A stretch of 64,000 nucleotides of DNA, from assembly GCF_003473485.1 (NCBI RefSeq), contig NC_053049.1, positions 8,556,001-8,620,000 of the forward strand, given 5' to 3'. Below, piece after piece: positions 10,656-22,203 of the stretch. The DNA comes from Medicago truncatula. Taxonomy: Eukaryota > Streptophyta > Magnoliopsida > Fabales > Fabaceae. The position numbers and the translations under genes are program-made. The notes below the pieces were generated by a model that was given only the letters and a program-made list of their open reading frames with translations, was not told where the DNA came from and ran no database searches. How positions within the stretch are numbered: position 1 is the first letter of the stretch; every line of letters starts with the position of its first letter.

Positions 10656-12560
10656 ATTGACATATATTTGTACACACTGCCTATTCACAATAATATGAAT
10701 GGATAGATTCTCTTGCAAAGTCTGTTTATGTAAGTCCCATCGGTTTTCTTACATAAACATGTATTTTTTTTTTTTTATAAAGCTCTTGATTCTGGTACAT
10801 GGTTATGGGTCTATATATCTATTTTGTTTTTCTCTTTACTTGGTGTTGAATTTTGCTGTTTGTCTGGTTGGAAATTAATTAGTTCAGCTGTAATGTATCT
10901 CTGAAAGGAATTAATTTTCATTTTGATGGCAGATAAATCCATTTCAATTTGGATTTCAAGTTGACCATATGAAATATCAACCCTTCATGACTAGGATTTA
11001 CTTCAAATAAATTGGCTACAAAATTGTTAAGAACCTCTTTATCTTTAGCCTTCTTAGATCTTGCTTTGTCATTGGGGGATCCAAGGGCTTATAAGTTTTC
11101 TATGTTTGTTGGTTATGCCTCATTTTGTTAGAAAAATTAGGAAAAAAGATTTAGTGGACACGTGAGAGGAAGAAAAATGAGATTAACATGAACAAATAAT
11201 ATAGTTTAGTAACTTTAGTTTCTGCTAAAAAGTACGAGCAAATATTATAAACTAATGAGAACTTTTATAAAGTTGGTGAGAGAATTATGGTAAACAAGGC
11301 ATCCAACTTCAATTATTTGAATGAACTTATGAATTTTAATTTATCTACTGCAATTTTAGTCTAACGCACATATTTTAGCAAAATATTTTGATTAGAGTTT
11401 CTACAATTTTTTTCTTCAAGATTTATATTCCAATAATAATCGTAAAATATTTTGTCAACACCACAATTTCTCCTACAAACTTAATTTTGTACGATATGTC
11501 TTACCATTTAACATTTTTTTTGTTTGAGGAAGTCTTACCATTTAACATAAACTTCAACTTGTAAAAAAAAATTTATGATGAAATTTATATCAAACTAATT
11601 TCAACTAGTTTTTTTAGTGGTGGGATTCGAACCCTGGACCTTACGTATATTATATATTGTCCATAACAACTGAGCTAAACTCACAAGGATATTTCAACTA
11701 ATTTTTGATACAACAAGTTTATTTACAAAAATATTTACATTCATGTCATTTAGATTTAAATCAATAATATTTATTTTTTATAAAGTAATTTAGTCGTTAA
11801 AAATTAACGTTTTAAAATAAATTAATATAAAATAGATGTTCAATCTTCGATTCTTTAACGTCTTTACTTATGTTTGTGCTACCATCAATAAGAAATTTGG
11901 TTAGTAACTCATATGTTCGGTGAAGACGAAAGGAGCAACAATGATGGATGAAGTTAGTGCAATGGCGACGAGGTCTTCACGATGGAACAGAGGATGCTTC
12001 TAGGCACGTTAACACTCGAACGCTCAAGTCAGTGTAGGAAATAAAGTTGAATGTGAAAAAAGTGCAGAAAATTAATCGTACCATGAGGATGACGCGAAAT
12101 CATCCTTATATAGAGCACTGAGGCGCTAACTGCTTCCGAAAATTGCGGCGTCTCATCAGGAGGCTGTTAGAGGCCACATTTATGGCGGGAGATGTGCGAG
12201 GGCGTGCTTCAGTAAGCCGGTGCACTGTTGTTAGCATATTCCTTTAGACAATGCGTTTGGTCTGATTGACGTTTAGTCCACGTGTCATCGTATGATTGGC
12301 TTTATGGTTGGTCCAGATCCCGTAACATCTTGTGAATATATTATATTTTTTTTTTATGTGAATCATTGTTAAATGAAATTTCTCATGAAATTAATTAATT
12401 AATTTTATTTTTTTTAAAGAGAGAAGCTAGGACTTAAACACTATGAAAGTATGAAGTAAGAAAAAGACACACCTCACCAGCCACCACACTGTTGCAGCAT
12501 GTCTTAAAACTGTTAATAAATAAATGAAAATATTAAAATTTAATTAAGCAAAATATAACC
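10656..12560. other. Intergenic DNA with repeat fragments
   Basis: No gene is seen. About 10715-10890 resembles the intron region 17430-17910 of the CACTA/PttA remnant (shared phrases TATGTAAGTCCCATC and CTGGTTGGAAATTAAT). A minus-strand SINE lies at 11608-11690. The block 11900-12330 is richer in G+C than its surroundings, with a minus-strand CTATATAAGG box near 12110. It could be a fossil LTR fragment, but I see no ends. Confidence 0.4.
11608..11690 (-). mobile_element. tRNA-derived SINE
   Basis: Read on the minus strand it starts CCTTGTGAGTTTAGCTCAGT (box A like) and contains GGGTTCGAATCCC (box B like). It ends in CCACCACTAAAAAAA. It is flanked by the perfect direct repeat ATTTCAACTA (11598-11607 and 11691-11700). 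It belongs to the same family as 28966-29064 and 52019-52113. Confidence 0.85.
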
Positions 12561-13330
12561 AAAAACCCTATCCCTCTGTTTGCCTAGTAAGACGAAACCC
12601 CTATTCCATTTTAATTCCATCCCCAAAAAAAACCCTAATTTTCTCTCACTCACATTCGATCTTGTTCAATTTATCATCTGTGACGCAAATAATCGAAGCT
12701 TGATTTCGATTCGGCGTTTCCTGATTCGGAATTTGCTCTTAAAAACAAGAGGAATAGTAGATTTATGTCTTCTCAGTCTATACTTGAATCACTGATTGAG
12801 GCTCTGTTGAAGAACCTCTGGATTTTCTCTATTTCTTCTCTTCTGCTTACTTTTTCTGTGTTCTATTCCGTTCTCTATATGCTCTTTGTCATCAAGAGCA
12901 AATTTTCAATGCGATTGAGGCCAAAAAGGTTCGTTTTTTTATTTATTTATTTTTTCATTTATTAATTTCTTCAATATCACTTGTTATTACTTATTATTAT
13001 GTCTTTTAATATTTATGTTTTTTTATTTATTATTATTTTGATGATTATTGTTTCATGGTTGGATTCTGGGTTTAATGATGTTTTTGTTTTTTTTTGTGAT
13101 TTTTCAGGACTTGTTACCGAGTTGTGTGTTTTGGAGGATTTCTTATGCAAAAAGTTTGTAATCTCTTTTTGTTCTTAAGAGTGGATCTAACTTGAGAGAG
13201 TGAGAGATTTTGTCACCATTTTTGCCTTTAATTCATTTTCTTTAATTTCATTTCCATTTTCTAAAAATTTTGTGGGGATTCTGAAGGGGCTTTTGAAGGG
13301 TTTTTCTCAAACTATTTTTCATTATCCATC
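12560..13330 (+). promoter_or_regulatory. Spliced 5' leader of the CRF-type gene
   Basis: A leader rich in CT and AACCCTA phrases, with a GT-AG intron at about 12929-13107, precedes the main ATG at 13331. It carries a long upstream ORF (separate entry). The exact transcription start cannot be read from sequence. Confidence 0.6.
12765..13195 (+). CDS. Upstream ORF, 83 residues, spliced (probable CPuORF)
   Basis: ATG 12765 opens MSSQSILESLIEALLKNLWI and runs to 12928. It continues in phase after the intron at 13108 as TCYRVVCFGGFLMQKV and ends with TGA at 13193-13195, ahead of the main ATG at 13331. The middle is hydrophobic and the junction is basic (MRLRPKRTCYR). The frame stays open across the splice, which is unlikely for a random leader. 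I recall that Arabidopsis CRF10/CRF12-type genes carry conserved peptide uORFs (CPuORF53/54); this looks like the same arrangement and would lower translation of the downstream factor. The match itself was not checked. Confidence 0.7.
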
Positions 13331-14422
13331 ATGTCTGGTTCTAGAAAATCTAGAGCCAGACAAAGGCCTAACCCTTTGAAACAATCCAAATTGATCACAA
13401 GGAAATTGCAGCTTGTTTACGATGATCCCGACGCAACTGATTTATCTGAAGATGAGTCACAACAACCACGAACCACGACAAAAAGAAGTTTCGTTGAGGT
13501 CCCTCTCCCTCTTCATGTACCTGCATCAGTGTCTTTGGCTTCTCAGAACAGCTTCTCTCTGAAGCAAAAGACTGTAACAAGGAGAAATACATGTCTTTCA
13601 GCACAACCTCGAACCAATAAGAAGGTTGTTCCAACAACAACTTCTCCAACAACCGGGAGACGACGATCTTGTGCCATATACCCTGGTGTTCGTATGAGGA
13701 AATGGGGCAAATGGGCCGCTGAAATCCGCGATCCTTTCAAGAATGCTAGAATCTGGTTGGGAACTTTCAATAGTGCTGAAGAAGCTTCTCAAGCTTATGA
13801 ATCCAAAAAGCTTCAATTTGAACTTAAATCTCATGCAATGGAGGTAGAAACATACATAAAAAAGGGTTCCGCTTCTGCTGCCCCACCAGTTGCTGCATTG
13901 AACAAAAACTATTCAGCAGATGCTCATGCTGCTAATGCTTCTGTGTCAGAGAAATTCTCAACTGCCGAAGACTCTGAGAATTTGTTCTCACACACATCAC
14001 CTTCTTCCGTGCTTGAGTTGGATACCTTAACATCCAATTCAATTGAGACTGAAGCTGCTGCTGTCACTGCTGTCAATGAAGCAAGTGAAATGGTCTCTTG
14101 TCAACTTGAAGAGCTAGAAATTCCAGATATGAGCGTTTTAAACTTGCCTGAGCCAATTACTGCTGAGAATCCAACTGGAACTGATCCCAATTTTGGTTTT
14201 GGATTTGATTTTGATCGGTTTAACATCGACGATTTTGGACCGGATTTTGATGAATTTGGTGACTACGGTGACTTAGTTGACTTCATGGATATTCAAATAC
14301 ATGGTTTTGATGACAATGAACCAAGTGAGCTTCCTGATTTTGATTTTGGTGATATCGGTGATGATGATGAATTTGCTGGTTGGATTGAGGAATCCCTTCA
14401 ACACAATATAGCTTGTGTGTAA
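13331..14422 (+). CDS. AP2/ERF transcription factor with CRF domain
   Basis: A single-exon CDS of 363 residues. An N-terminal CRF domain lies at about residues 24-43 ([20 protein letters not shown]). One AP2/ERF DNA-binding domain follows at about 116-173 ([20 protein letters not shown]...[17 protein letters not shown]), then the SPSSVL motif at 223-228 that CRFs use as a putative MAPK site. The C-terminus is strongly acidic and Phe/Asp-rich, suited to activation. CRF proteins are nuclear factors tied to cytokinin response and development. The slightly divergent AP2 start (IYPGVR rather than YRGVR) and the uORF point to the ERF118/CRF10-12 side of the family. Translation is probably controlled by the spliced upstream ORF. 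Confidence 0.9.
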   Translation: MSGSRKSRARQRPNPLKQSKLITRKLQLVYDDPDATDLSEDESQQPRTTTKRSFVEVPLPLHVPASVSLASQNSFSLKQKTVTRRNTCLSAQPRTNKKVVPTTTSPTTGRRRSCAIYPGVRMRKWGKWAAEIRDPFKNARIWLGTFNSAEEASQAYESKKLQFELKSHAMEVETYIKKGSASAAPPVAALNKNYSADAHAANASVSEKFSTAEDSENLFSHTSPSSVLELDTLTSNSIETEAAAVTAVNEASEMVSCQLEELEIPDMSVLNLPEPITAENPTGTDPNFGFGFDFDRFNIDDFGPDFDEFGDYGDLVDFMDIQIHGFDDNEPSELPDFDFGDIGDDDEFAGWIEESLQHNIACV

Positions 14423-15000
14423 GTTTTGTAGTCTCTTAGGAGTGAGACTATGAAGTAGTAGTACTACGATATTCTAGATTATGTTAATGCTTATGCAGTT
14501 TTGCGAGATAATAGGAGGAGATGCAATTTCAAATTTTGGTTGAGAGTTAGTCTAATATCATTTTAAGTTTATATTTTGTTTACTGAGTTGTAATATTTAG
14601 TTGAATGTCATAGAGAATCCTTTGGTTTTCTTGTGCTATTAGAGCCGTCCGAAGGGTTTTTGAACTTTCCTATATTGCTTGGAGTATTGTAATTTGAAAG
14701 TTATATTGCTGCATATGGATGAACCGTCTAATATTTTGGATGCATCGTTTTTTTTTTCTTCCTTCTTTCTATTGTTTGATGTCTACGAGGTTACATAGTT
14801 TTACATTATTCACATTCGTCCATATGATGCTGATGCACTAAGTAAATGGCATCTTATTCTTTCTCAAGTATGGTTGATTAAAATACTAATCATTGATTCA
14901 TTATATTGATTCTGGAATCTTGAATTATCTGTGTTGGATAGGTTGAGAATAAACTTTTTCAAGATTTGATTAATCGGTAGGGGTAAAATCTGATATCTTA
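14423..15000. other. 3' region of the CRF-type gene and spacer
   Basis: AT-rich sequence following the stop codon. It should hold the 3' UTR and polyadenylation site, but no unambiguous signal is seen. No other gene is visible. Confidence 0.5.
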
Positions 15001-15689
15001 AATATTATGATAAATTTTTTATTTGCTGCATTTCTTTTTTGTTCTGAGAGTGCATACTTGATTGAGTTTTTGAAAGGCCTCAAAGAGTTTCTTGAATTTG
15101 CTTGTCAACAACCACAATATTTGAATGACTGTGAAATAGGTTGTCCATGTAAGCTGTGTAAATATGAAAGCTTTCTAAATTTTCATATTCGTCAAAAAGG
15201 GTTTACACCCGGATATTAGTATTGGAAGAAGTCCCTCGCATTAATCTCGATACCGATATGGACATAGACGCAATGCCTTACAGTTTCAACAAGACACAGG
15301 GTTTGCAAATGTGGAAGCAACCAAATTTTGTATATTTAAAAGACTAAATTGCTCAATCTTTACAATTACGAGGATGAAAAAAATTATTTACTTCATTTTA
15401 AGTGCATTAGTAAACTTTTGATATTATCACAAATTTTCCTACAAATTTAAGTAGCGTGTGGGACAATGTTCTACTAGCATTTAACTACAAAATTCCAACT
15501 TACTCAAAAATTTGCAGGAAATCAAGAACCCTATCTCTCTCTGCAATTGATTCTCACTGCTATCTCTCGCTATTCTTTTGAATCCAAGGTATCGTTCTTC
15601 TTCAATATTGCTTTTGCTTCTATGTGACTGTGTTTGAAACCGTTTCTGTAACATCTTCAGCTATGATTGTTGTTTTGACATTGCATATT

Positions 15690-15890
15690 AATGTTCCGGT
15701 TTTAAGCTTGTATGAAAATATTTAACCGCTTATAGCATAAGCACTTACCATATAAGTGCTTATGTATAAACTATAAGCTATTTGCATAAGTTATCCTGGA
15801 GAGCTTGTAGAAATGAGCGGAAAATAGCTTTGGACATGTCATAAGTTGTTTACGGTAGCTCTTTCAATCAGTCTCAGAAGTATAAACTCA
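15690..15890. mobile_element. MITE-like fragment of the 'cttat..ataagtgcttat' family
   Basis: The phrases CATATAAGTGCTTATGTATAA, GGAGAGCTTGTAGAAAT and CATGTCATAAGTTGTTT occur in the same order as in the copies at 41110-41390, 41450-41725 and 60509-60776. The ends are not clear here. Confidence 0.5.
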
Positions 15891-17502
15891 AATAATTCAA
15901 TCCATGAAGACTCTAATTAATTATCTTTTGTAGCTGAATGCAATGTTTTATACACTATGATCAAAGTAATCATTTACGCTCCTTATACTCGTGATGAGTG
16001 AGAGATATCTTGAGATTTTTTGTCTTCAAAGTGGCTTTAACATCTGTTTGTTTAATGCAGTAATAGTATGCTTTATTCTCTGCATTAGGAATTTTCCAGT
16101 TAACCAAATGCACGCAATATCAGTGATAATTTACTGTTAATTGTGTTGCCAAACTTTTAAGGGCCATGTTTAATTATAATGTTTTATCTAGCTAAGCAAT
16201 CTGTGGTATAGGGTAGCGAATGGAACAAATTAACTAGTCAGAATTTGTTAAGTAGTTTGTGTTGGTACTAAAAAATGTATTTCCCTATGTTGCGTTTATA
16301 GGTTCGACGAATACTCCAACCTTTCTGCCTCTATTTTCGGCACTCTTTTCTCTTCTTTCACAAATCTTTTAGTGTTAGTCCCACGAGGTATGGACCTCAA
16401 CCCAACAAACCTCTTACACGAGTTCAACTCCAAACTCAGTCTCAACTCTCTCAACCTCAACTCCACCTGCAACCCCAACCCACTGAACCTCGGCCACAAC
16501 CTAAACTCCGCCTGCATCCCGAACCCACTCCGCATCCACCTCCGCCTCGATCTAGACTTCAACCTCTCCCCAAGTCCTTCATTGGAAAGAATTTCCAATG
16601 GTCAACGAAACACCATCTTCTACTACTAACCATGTTCGTGAAGAGAGTAATGGGAACAAAATCCCTTTACGACCAGAAGGTGATGGGTGAGTCCTTCTAA
16701 CGTGATGACATATATGAGTTATTCCTATGTTTTTGTAATTATTTTTTATTGTTTTACACAGGTTTGATCAACACAGGTTGGTAGGAAAGGCAATTGCTTC
16801 AATCTTACGTACTAACTTGGAGGAGGGAACCATCATGGAAGCAGTTATCAAAAAAGCAACGAGATTTGTGGTTTAATATATTTAAAGTACTCAAGTTTCA
16901 AGCTTTGATTAAATTGTTTTGGTATTGTTTGAAAAATGTGTCTAATGTAGTAATTTTCTTATCTGGCAAAATCAATGTAGTCAAAGTTTACATGGCCACC
17001 TCAACATAACGACTTGGTGCGACATAACTTTGAGAAAAGGGGTTCAGCTAAAATGATTCCGTTAATCCAAGAAGCTCGTAAAAAATTTAGATCAAAAACC
17101 AATTTGGATGGAAGAGTGTGTCTGGGCACAATTGAAGGCACATTGGGAATCCTTAAAATACAAAACAAAGTCTGAAATAAATAAAAGAAACTTTGAGTCT
17201 ATGGCTGGTGCAACTCTTCACACTGGCAAATCAATTCCTCGTCGTTTGCATTGGAAGCGAATGGTATCATTAATTTACTATATTATGTTTTGTATTTAAT
17301 GTTCAGAATGAATAACGTTAAAAAGTACTTTTATCATTTACAGGAGGCAAAAGGGACAGATCCATCACCGGCAGAGTCTTATTTCCATACTCATCGAAAA
17401 AAGGATCAATGTTGGGTTGGTCCTTGTTCATAGTCTGCTTATGTAAGTCCCATCTGTTTTTTAACATAGACTAATTTGGTTTTTTCTCTAATAATAACAC
17501 TG

Positions 17503-17740
17503 GTATCAGGACCTATCGGGTCCATCGTTGGGCTTCCTGCATCGTCCACGATTCAGGCCCATTGGGCCGGGCTGAAGCGTGAGGGGGTGTGTTAGCGGCC
17601 AACACTCGGTGACATTTAGTCTCACGTCGGATAAATAGGATTCTTGAGAAGAGTTTATATAGAGGAGGCACTCCTCACTGTACAAGCCGGTTTTTAAGGA
17701 TGAGTTAGACCCCGATTTTCATGACAATGCATATGAGTTT
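17503..17740 (+). mobile_element. TRIM-like LTR element remnant (fossil)
   Basis: TGGTATCAGGACC at 17503 resembles a primer-binding site for initiator methionine tRNA. About 85 bases later a purine-rich tract (GAAGCGTGAGGGGGTG) leads into TGTTAGCGGCC..., which looks like the start of a 3' LTR with a TATATAGAGG box. The very short internal part is typical of TRIMs (terminal-repeat retrotransposons in miniature). No 5' LTR is recognised. The element is incomplete and old; the right end is approximate. Confidence 0.55.
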
Positions 17741-18835
17741 TGTATTTCTGTTTTGCTGGAATTAAATATATGTTTTGTCCAGTTTTATTTTGTTATCTGT
17801 TGTTACATTACTGTTATTTAAGAATGGTTTCACTTTGCACTCTTTTGCTGTTTTGATTTTCTCTTTACCTGGAATTGACTTTTACCTGGCTGGTTGGAAA
17901 TTAATCATTTTTCATTCAGCCTCTCTGGTTTCTCATGTGCTTCTCTAATAGAAACCAAACAAATAAACATTGAGCTCACACACACAAGAAAATTGTGTCC
18001 CGTCATTCTTACTTGTGAACTTTGCTATCATTTCTTTTCTTTGCCATATTCCAACACAACCCTTTATTAGTTTCCAAGCCATGACTCCGCGCTGGTTTTA
18101 ACTATCTGCAATTGGAGTCAGAGAGGCATACGATCGATCTTATATGAGATAAATATTTGATTCAATGTTATTTTCTTAGAACAACAAATGTTAGTGGTTA
18201 GTGGAGTTGAATCAGGATCTCTGTCATTTCAATGCTTATGTCCTCCACCACCCAAACCAATTCATCTGTTAGTGCTGTGATTTTAGCAGTAAATTTTTTT
18301 GTCATTCTCCTATCAGAAATGTTGATTCGGATACAAGTTCAATGCCTGTCATTCTGTTTACTGGTTCATATATATATTTATGCTTTCTGTCCTTTCACTG
18401 CATCTTTAATTAATTTGGTTCTAACTTCTAACTTTCTCCTTTCTAATAGTTATTTCGTTTTTTCTGATGTGTTCAAATGTGATGCAGGATAAATTTGAAA
18501 AAAGAAAATTGGAATTATCTTCCAAGTTTGTTTCGGAAGAGAATGGAGGTGATAACTGATAATCAACGATATGATCCACATAAATACGATCTGGCTTACA
18601 TATATGAATAGATTTGGTTGTAAAGGTTTTTGGTCTCGGATCTGTAAACAAAACATTGGTTACATCTGTTAAACTTCCCATTAATTCAGCAGATGTCAGT
18701 GCTTTAAGAAGTCAGATACATGCACTTAACAAATCACTGCAAAAACAGGAACAAGAGAAAAAAGAAATAAAATTGAGAATGATGATAGTGATAGTGATGG
18801 TGATCATATGGAGTAGGACTGTATCTGATTTATAG

Positions 18836-19700
18836 GACTTGAAGTAGTAGTATATTTGTTTAGTACAAAAAAGTTTGAACATAAATTATGAAACTGCAGG
18901 GTAGTGAGTGTGATTCAGTAGAACGACTACATAATTTAAGGCAACTAACATATCTCAATGTATTGAATATCTAACATTTTTATGAAACTGTGTCATAGAC
19001 AAGCAAATAAACTCAATTATGAAAAACAATCAAATAAACTCAATTAACTTCAAAATTAAATTTAAATAAACTCAATTTTATAAAATCGAATTTGTAAGAA
19101 CCCAACACCAAAAAGCCACACTATCCAAACAGCCCGGTATATATTAAATATGAACTCATAATTAACTATATTAAAGCATCAAGTAAAATTAAGTTGTATG
19201 CACTGATTACTGATTGAAAAAAAAATTATATTCCCTGATAATATAAACTAGTTTTTTTTTTTCATAGAAAGAAATTTAGATGAGTTGGTCTTGAGGGCTC
19301 GTGAGACTTGAGACTTATAGCAAACGCTGACAAAGACATTTATATATTCCACACCAACGAGTTGCTCATAAAAAAAAGTTGTATGCACGATAATGTAAAA
19401 AATTTTTTTATAGAAAAAAAATTAGATGAGTTGGGTCCCGATGACTCACTAGGATAAGGACATATCTCTAGACTCAAAATATTATCAGAGACACTTACAA
19501 ATCACCCACTAACAAAATCCTTACATAAAAAAGGGAGTTGAACTCATCTTTTGCGGAATATGAGTCACCTATCAAATAAAACAACTTTAGCAAAATAGTT
19601 TCATACTATAAACAAACAAATCAGACTATTTAGATATTTGTGCGGTCATAGTAAGTTGTCATAAAATAATATTGTATACTTTAATAAACTAATATTTACT
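18836..19700. other. Gene-free AT-rich spacer
   Basis: No gene is seen. A short local duplication links about 19190-19285 with 19370-19450 (shared AGTTGTATGCAC and TTAGATGAGTTGG). Confidence 0.5.
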
Positions 19701-20879
19701 CATGTCCAATGGTGTTGAATTGCTATGTTGAAAGTAACTTTCAACAAGTGGAAGTGCTCCAATGGTGTGTTGAATGATGATGTGGAGGAGAGAGATGTTG
19801 AATGGGAGAATGGTGGGCCAATCTGAAGATGATGTAGCGCAAAACAAGTGGTTTGTAGGGAGAGTGCACTACATGCGCCTGACAGGCCGACTGGTCTTTC
19901 TCCAGACGCAGATAAGAGCTGCCATGTGGCACTTGTTGATTGGCTTGCTGGATTAATCTCATCTTAATTATTTAAACTCAATTATTTCATGACAAATGAT
20001 TTTTTTTTTTTTTTTTTTTTTTACAAAATTCATGATTTTTTTTGTCTATAAATAGATATTTGGTTCATTTGATTTGGACACAAAAAAAAACGAAATTTTC
20101 CACTATCTTAATATTATTATCTTTCTATTAGTATGTTGCCTTGCATTTTAAATTATTTGTGTGACGCGTGCTTAGTTTATTGTATTGCATTTTAAGTAAA
20201 GAAAATAAAAATAAATTATTTAAATAAATTTTGTTTCTACAAAAAACAAAAAAAGAAATCGTTAAGTGTTTTTTAATTTAATTATAATCGATAATTGTAA
20301 TTTTATGCAATTATAAAAACAAAAATATAAAATTAAATAAGAATAAGAAATAAAAAGGACTAATACCTTAAATTCGTCCTTGAATTTTGAAAAATCGGTC
20401 AATTTCGTCCCTGAAATTTTGCGAAATATCAAATTAGTCCCTGAATTTATAAAATGTCAATCAAATCAGTCCCTCCGTTAAGTTGGTCTGTTAACGGAGG
20501 TGACGTGTAACGTTAACCTCTGACAAAGCTTACCACGTCAGATGCAACGCAAGCAGGGACCAAACTGATTGATTTACACAAAATTTCCAAGGACCAAATT
20601 GATGGATTTTCAGAAAATTGGCAACGGCTATTTCTCTTCTTTGTGAGTAACGGCTCTTTCTCCTCTTCCTCGTTAAGGGCTATTTCTTCCCCAAATATAT
20701 AAATTTGGAACCCTAATGCTATAATTCCTTACATAGAGTTCAAAATCTCCAAAATTTCTTCCATGAATTGATGTCAAATTTCTTCCCCAATTCAAAAAAC
20801 TTAGAACCCTAATTTTTTTGATTAAATTCGAAATTCATAAATCAAGTGGTCTGCATTGTAGATTCGGTGTTCAGAATTG

Positions 20880-21056
20880 ATGGGTGGTGCGCGAATGGGC
20901 AAAAACAACTACAACAACCGGTATTCATCTTCAAGCTCTATGTACAATGATGATGTGAGAGAGCTTCAGCGTTGGTGTCCTAGAATTTGTGTTGTAAGAA
21001 CAACAAACACTGTCAATAACCCAGGAAGGCCTTTCTATGCTTGCCCTCTGCATAAG
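20880..21056 (+). CDS. GRF-type zinc finger exon carried by the small MULE
   Basis: ATG 20880 opens MGGARMGKNNYNN, followed by a Ser run and CPRICVVRTTNTVNNPGRPFYACPLHK, which fits the GRF zinc finger (paired cysteines, NPGRPFY, C). A splice donor (AAG/GTTTGT) lies at 21056/21057; no downstream exon was recognised on this strand. The finger is usually found in nucleic-acid-binding proteins and in plant transposon ORFs. It is probably the first exon of a gene whose remainder was deleted. Function unknown. Confidence 0.6.
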
Positions 21057-21471
21057 GTTTGTTTAACAATGGTTATTTGATGTATGAATGTTTTGTTTAA
21101 ATTATATTGATTTTGCCTTTTGCCTTGCATATCCATCATTTCGATCCTCAAATTAGTGAAAATACCATCAAATAGGTCCTTGAATTTTCACAACAGATAT
21201 CACTGTGATCCTTGGTGCATACATTTGCTGAACAAAGTAAAAAGTAAAAGACAGACACTTTGATTATAAAAAGACACACATTTGCATACCATCATAAGTC
21301 ATCTATTTGATGTTCATAAGTCACTACATAGCCCAAAAAATAACATTACATAGTCATCAAGTCATCAAATCATTTGATGTTCTTAAGTGATTACATATCC
21401 AAAAAAGCATAAACTAAACAAGTCCAAAAAACATTAATTAAACTAGTCCAAAAGCATAATTTAAACAAGTA

Positions 21472-21663
21472 TCAATGCTTTGGAAATCCTGGAGTTGGGA
21501 TAAACTCCATGTATTGGCGTTGAGTAGAAGCGGATTTTGGATTTGAAACTCTAATAACTCCCGGAGCAATTGGATTTTGTGGAGCAGGACCCCTCAGTGG
21601 TGTTTGTTTATGCATGTCATTTGAAATCACTGGTCCTCTCATGCCATATCTCCTTTTACTCAT
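21472..21663 (-). CDS. Terminal exon of unknown protein in the small MULE
   Basis: On the minus strand a CTGCAG acceptor (about 21669) leads into AGAATGAGTAAAAGG. The open frame MSKRRYGMRGPVISNDMHKQTPLRGP... ends FIPTPGFPKH. It is basic and proline-rich with no recognised domain. It looks like the last exon of a gene running inwards from the right end, possibly the tail of a lost transposase. The upstream part is missing. Confidence 0.4.
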   Translation of the reverse strand: MSKRRYGMRGPVISNDMHKQTPLRGPAPQNPIAPGVIRVSNPKSASTQRQYMEFIPTPGFPKH

Positions 21664-22203
21664 TCTCTGCAGATAAAATCAATCATATCAGCCCTTAAAT
21701 TATAACAAAATCCATCAAATTAGTCCTCAAATTATGCCAGTAAGTCTCAAATCGATCCATATTTTAGAGGGGTATAATTGGAAACACAGGAAAAATTATA
21801 CTGAAAAGTTAAGTCTCGAATTTTTACCATTTCCATCAATTTAGTCCTTGTACACGTGGCTGCCTTGTCGACACGTGTACAAGACAACACAGCATGCAAG
21901 GGACACGTCATCACCACTAACGGAGCTTTTGGACGGAGGGACCATTTTGATGGACGTCTGTAAAATTCAGGGACTAAATAGATATTTCGCAAAATTCAGG
22001 GACGAATTTGGCCGATTTTTTAAAATTCAAGAACGAATTTGAGGTATTAGTCAAGTAAAAAGTGGTGGGGGTAAAGTGTTGAATGAAAAACCATTGGAGA
22101 GGGTAAAAGTTGAATGAGTGTTGAATAAAAGAGAGAAAATGATATGGAGTGTTGGGAATTGAAAAAGTGAATGTTGAATGGTGTTGAATTAAAAAACCAT
22201 TGT

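Larger units (their letters stand above)
15001..18835 (+). pseudogene. Decayed CACTA/PttA (En/Spm-type) transposon gene
   Basis: Several plant CACTA-type pieces appear in order. At 15060-15219 is a transposase-associated domain with the CPCKLCK zinc ligands and QKGFTPGY. At about 16600-17010 there are Transposase_24-like phrases. At 17010-17430 is a better preserved Transposase_24/PttA block (NDLVRHNFEKRGSAKMIPLIQEARKKF, HWESLKYKTKSEINKRNFESMAG, THRKKDQCWV). A coiled C-terminal piece (ALRSQIHALNKSLQKQEQEKKEI) lies at 18690-18770. Frames are interrupted many times and no CACTA ends were found. An LTR-type fossil sits inside one intron. A second, more degraded relative seems to flank the big MULE. 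Confidence 0.65.
20358..22052. mobile_element. Small MULE with GRF zinc finger gene (deletion derivative)
   Basis: Long inverted ends (roughly 100 bases well matched, starting GACTAATACCT at the left and ending GGTATTAGTC at the right) frame 1.7 kb. The flanks AAATAAAAAG (20348-20357) and AAGTAAAAAG (22053-22062) form a 10-bp duplication with one change, within the range of Mutator elements. The ends contain phrases such as AAATTAGTCCCTGAATT. Inside are a plus-strand GRF zinc finger exon and a minus-strand terminal exon. There is no transposase core, so the element is non-autonomous. Confidence 0.75.
19706..22203. repeat. Outer MITE-like element split by a MULE
   Basis: The left end CCAATGGTGTTGAATT and the right end TTGAATTAAAAAACCATTG are loosely inverted. 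Both sides are filled with recurring GTTGAATG and CCAATGG units (for example 19769, 22090 and 22180). The inner MULE at 20358-22052 divides it. Without the insert it would be about 0.8 kb. No clear target duplication was found, so family and ends are tentative. Confidence 0.4.

Noticed and set aside
11900-12330. G+C-richer block with a minus-strand TATA box, perhaps an LTR fragment
   Set aside because: No LTR ends, primer site or duplication could be found; left as an unassigned repeat.
16296-16629. Two overlapping Leu/Asn/Pro-rich frames
   Set aside because: A periodic CTCAAC-type tract inside the PttA relic produces long open frames on both strands by composition alone.
19741-19962. Overlapping frames on both strands
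   Set aside because: Composition follows the MITE-like repeat units; no domain, and no splice context.
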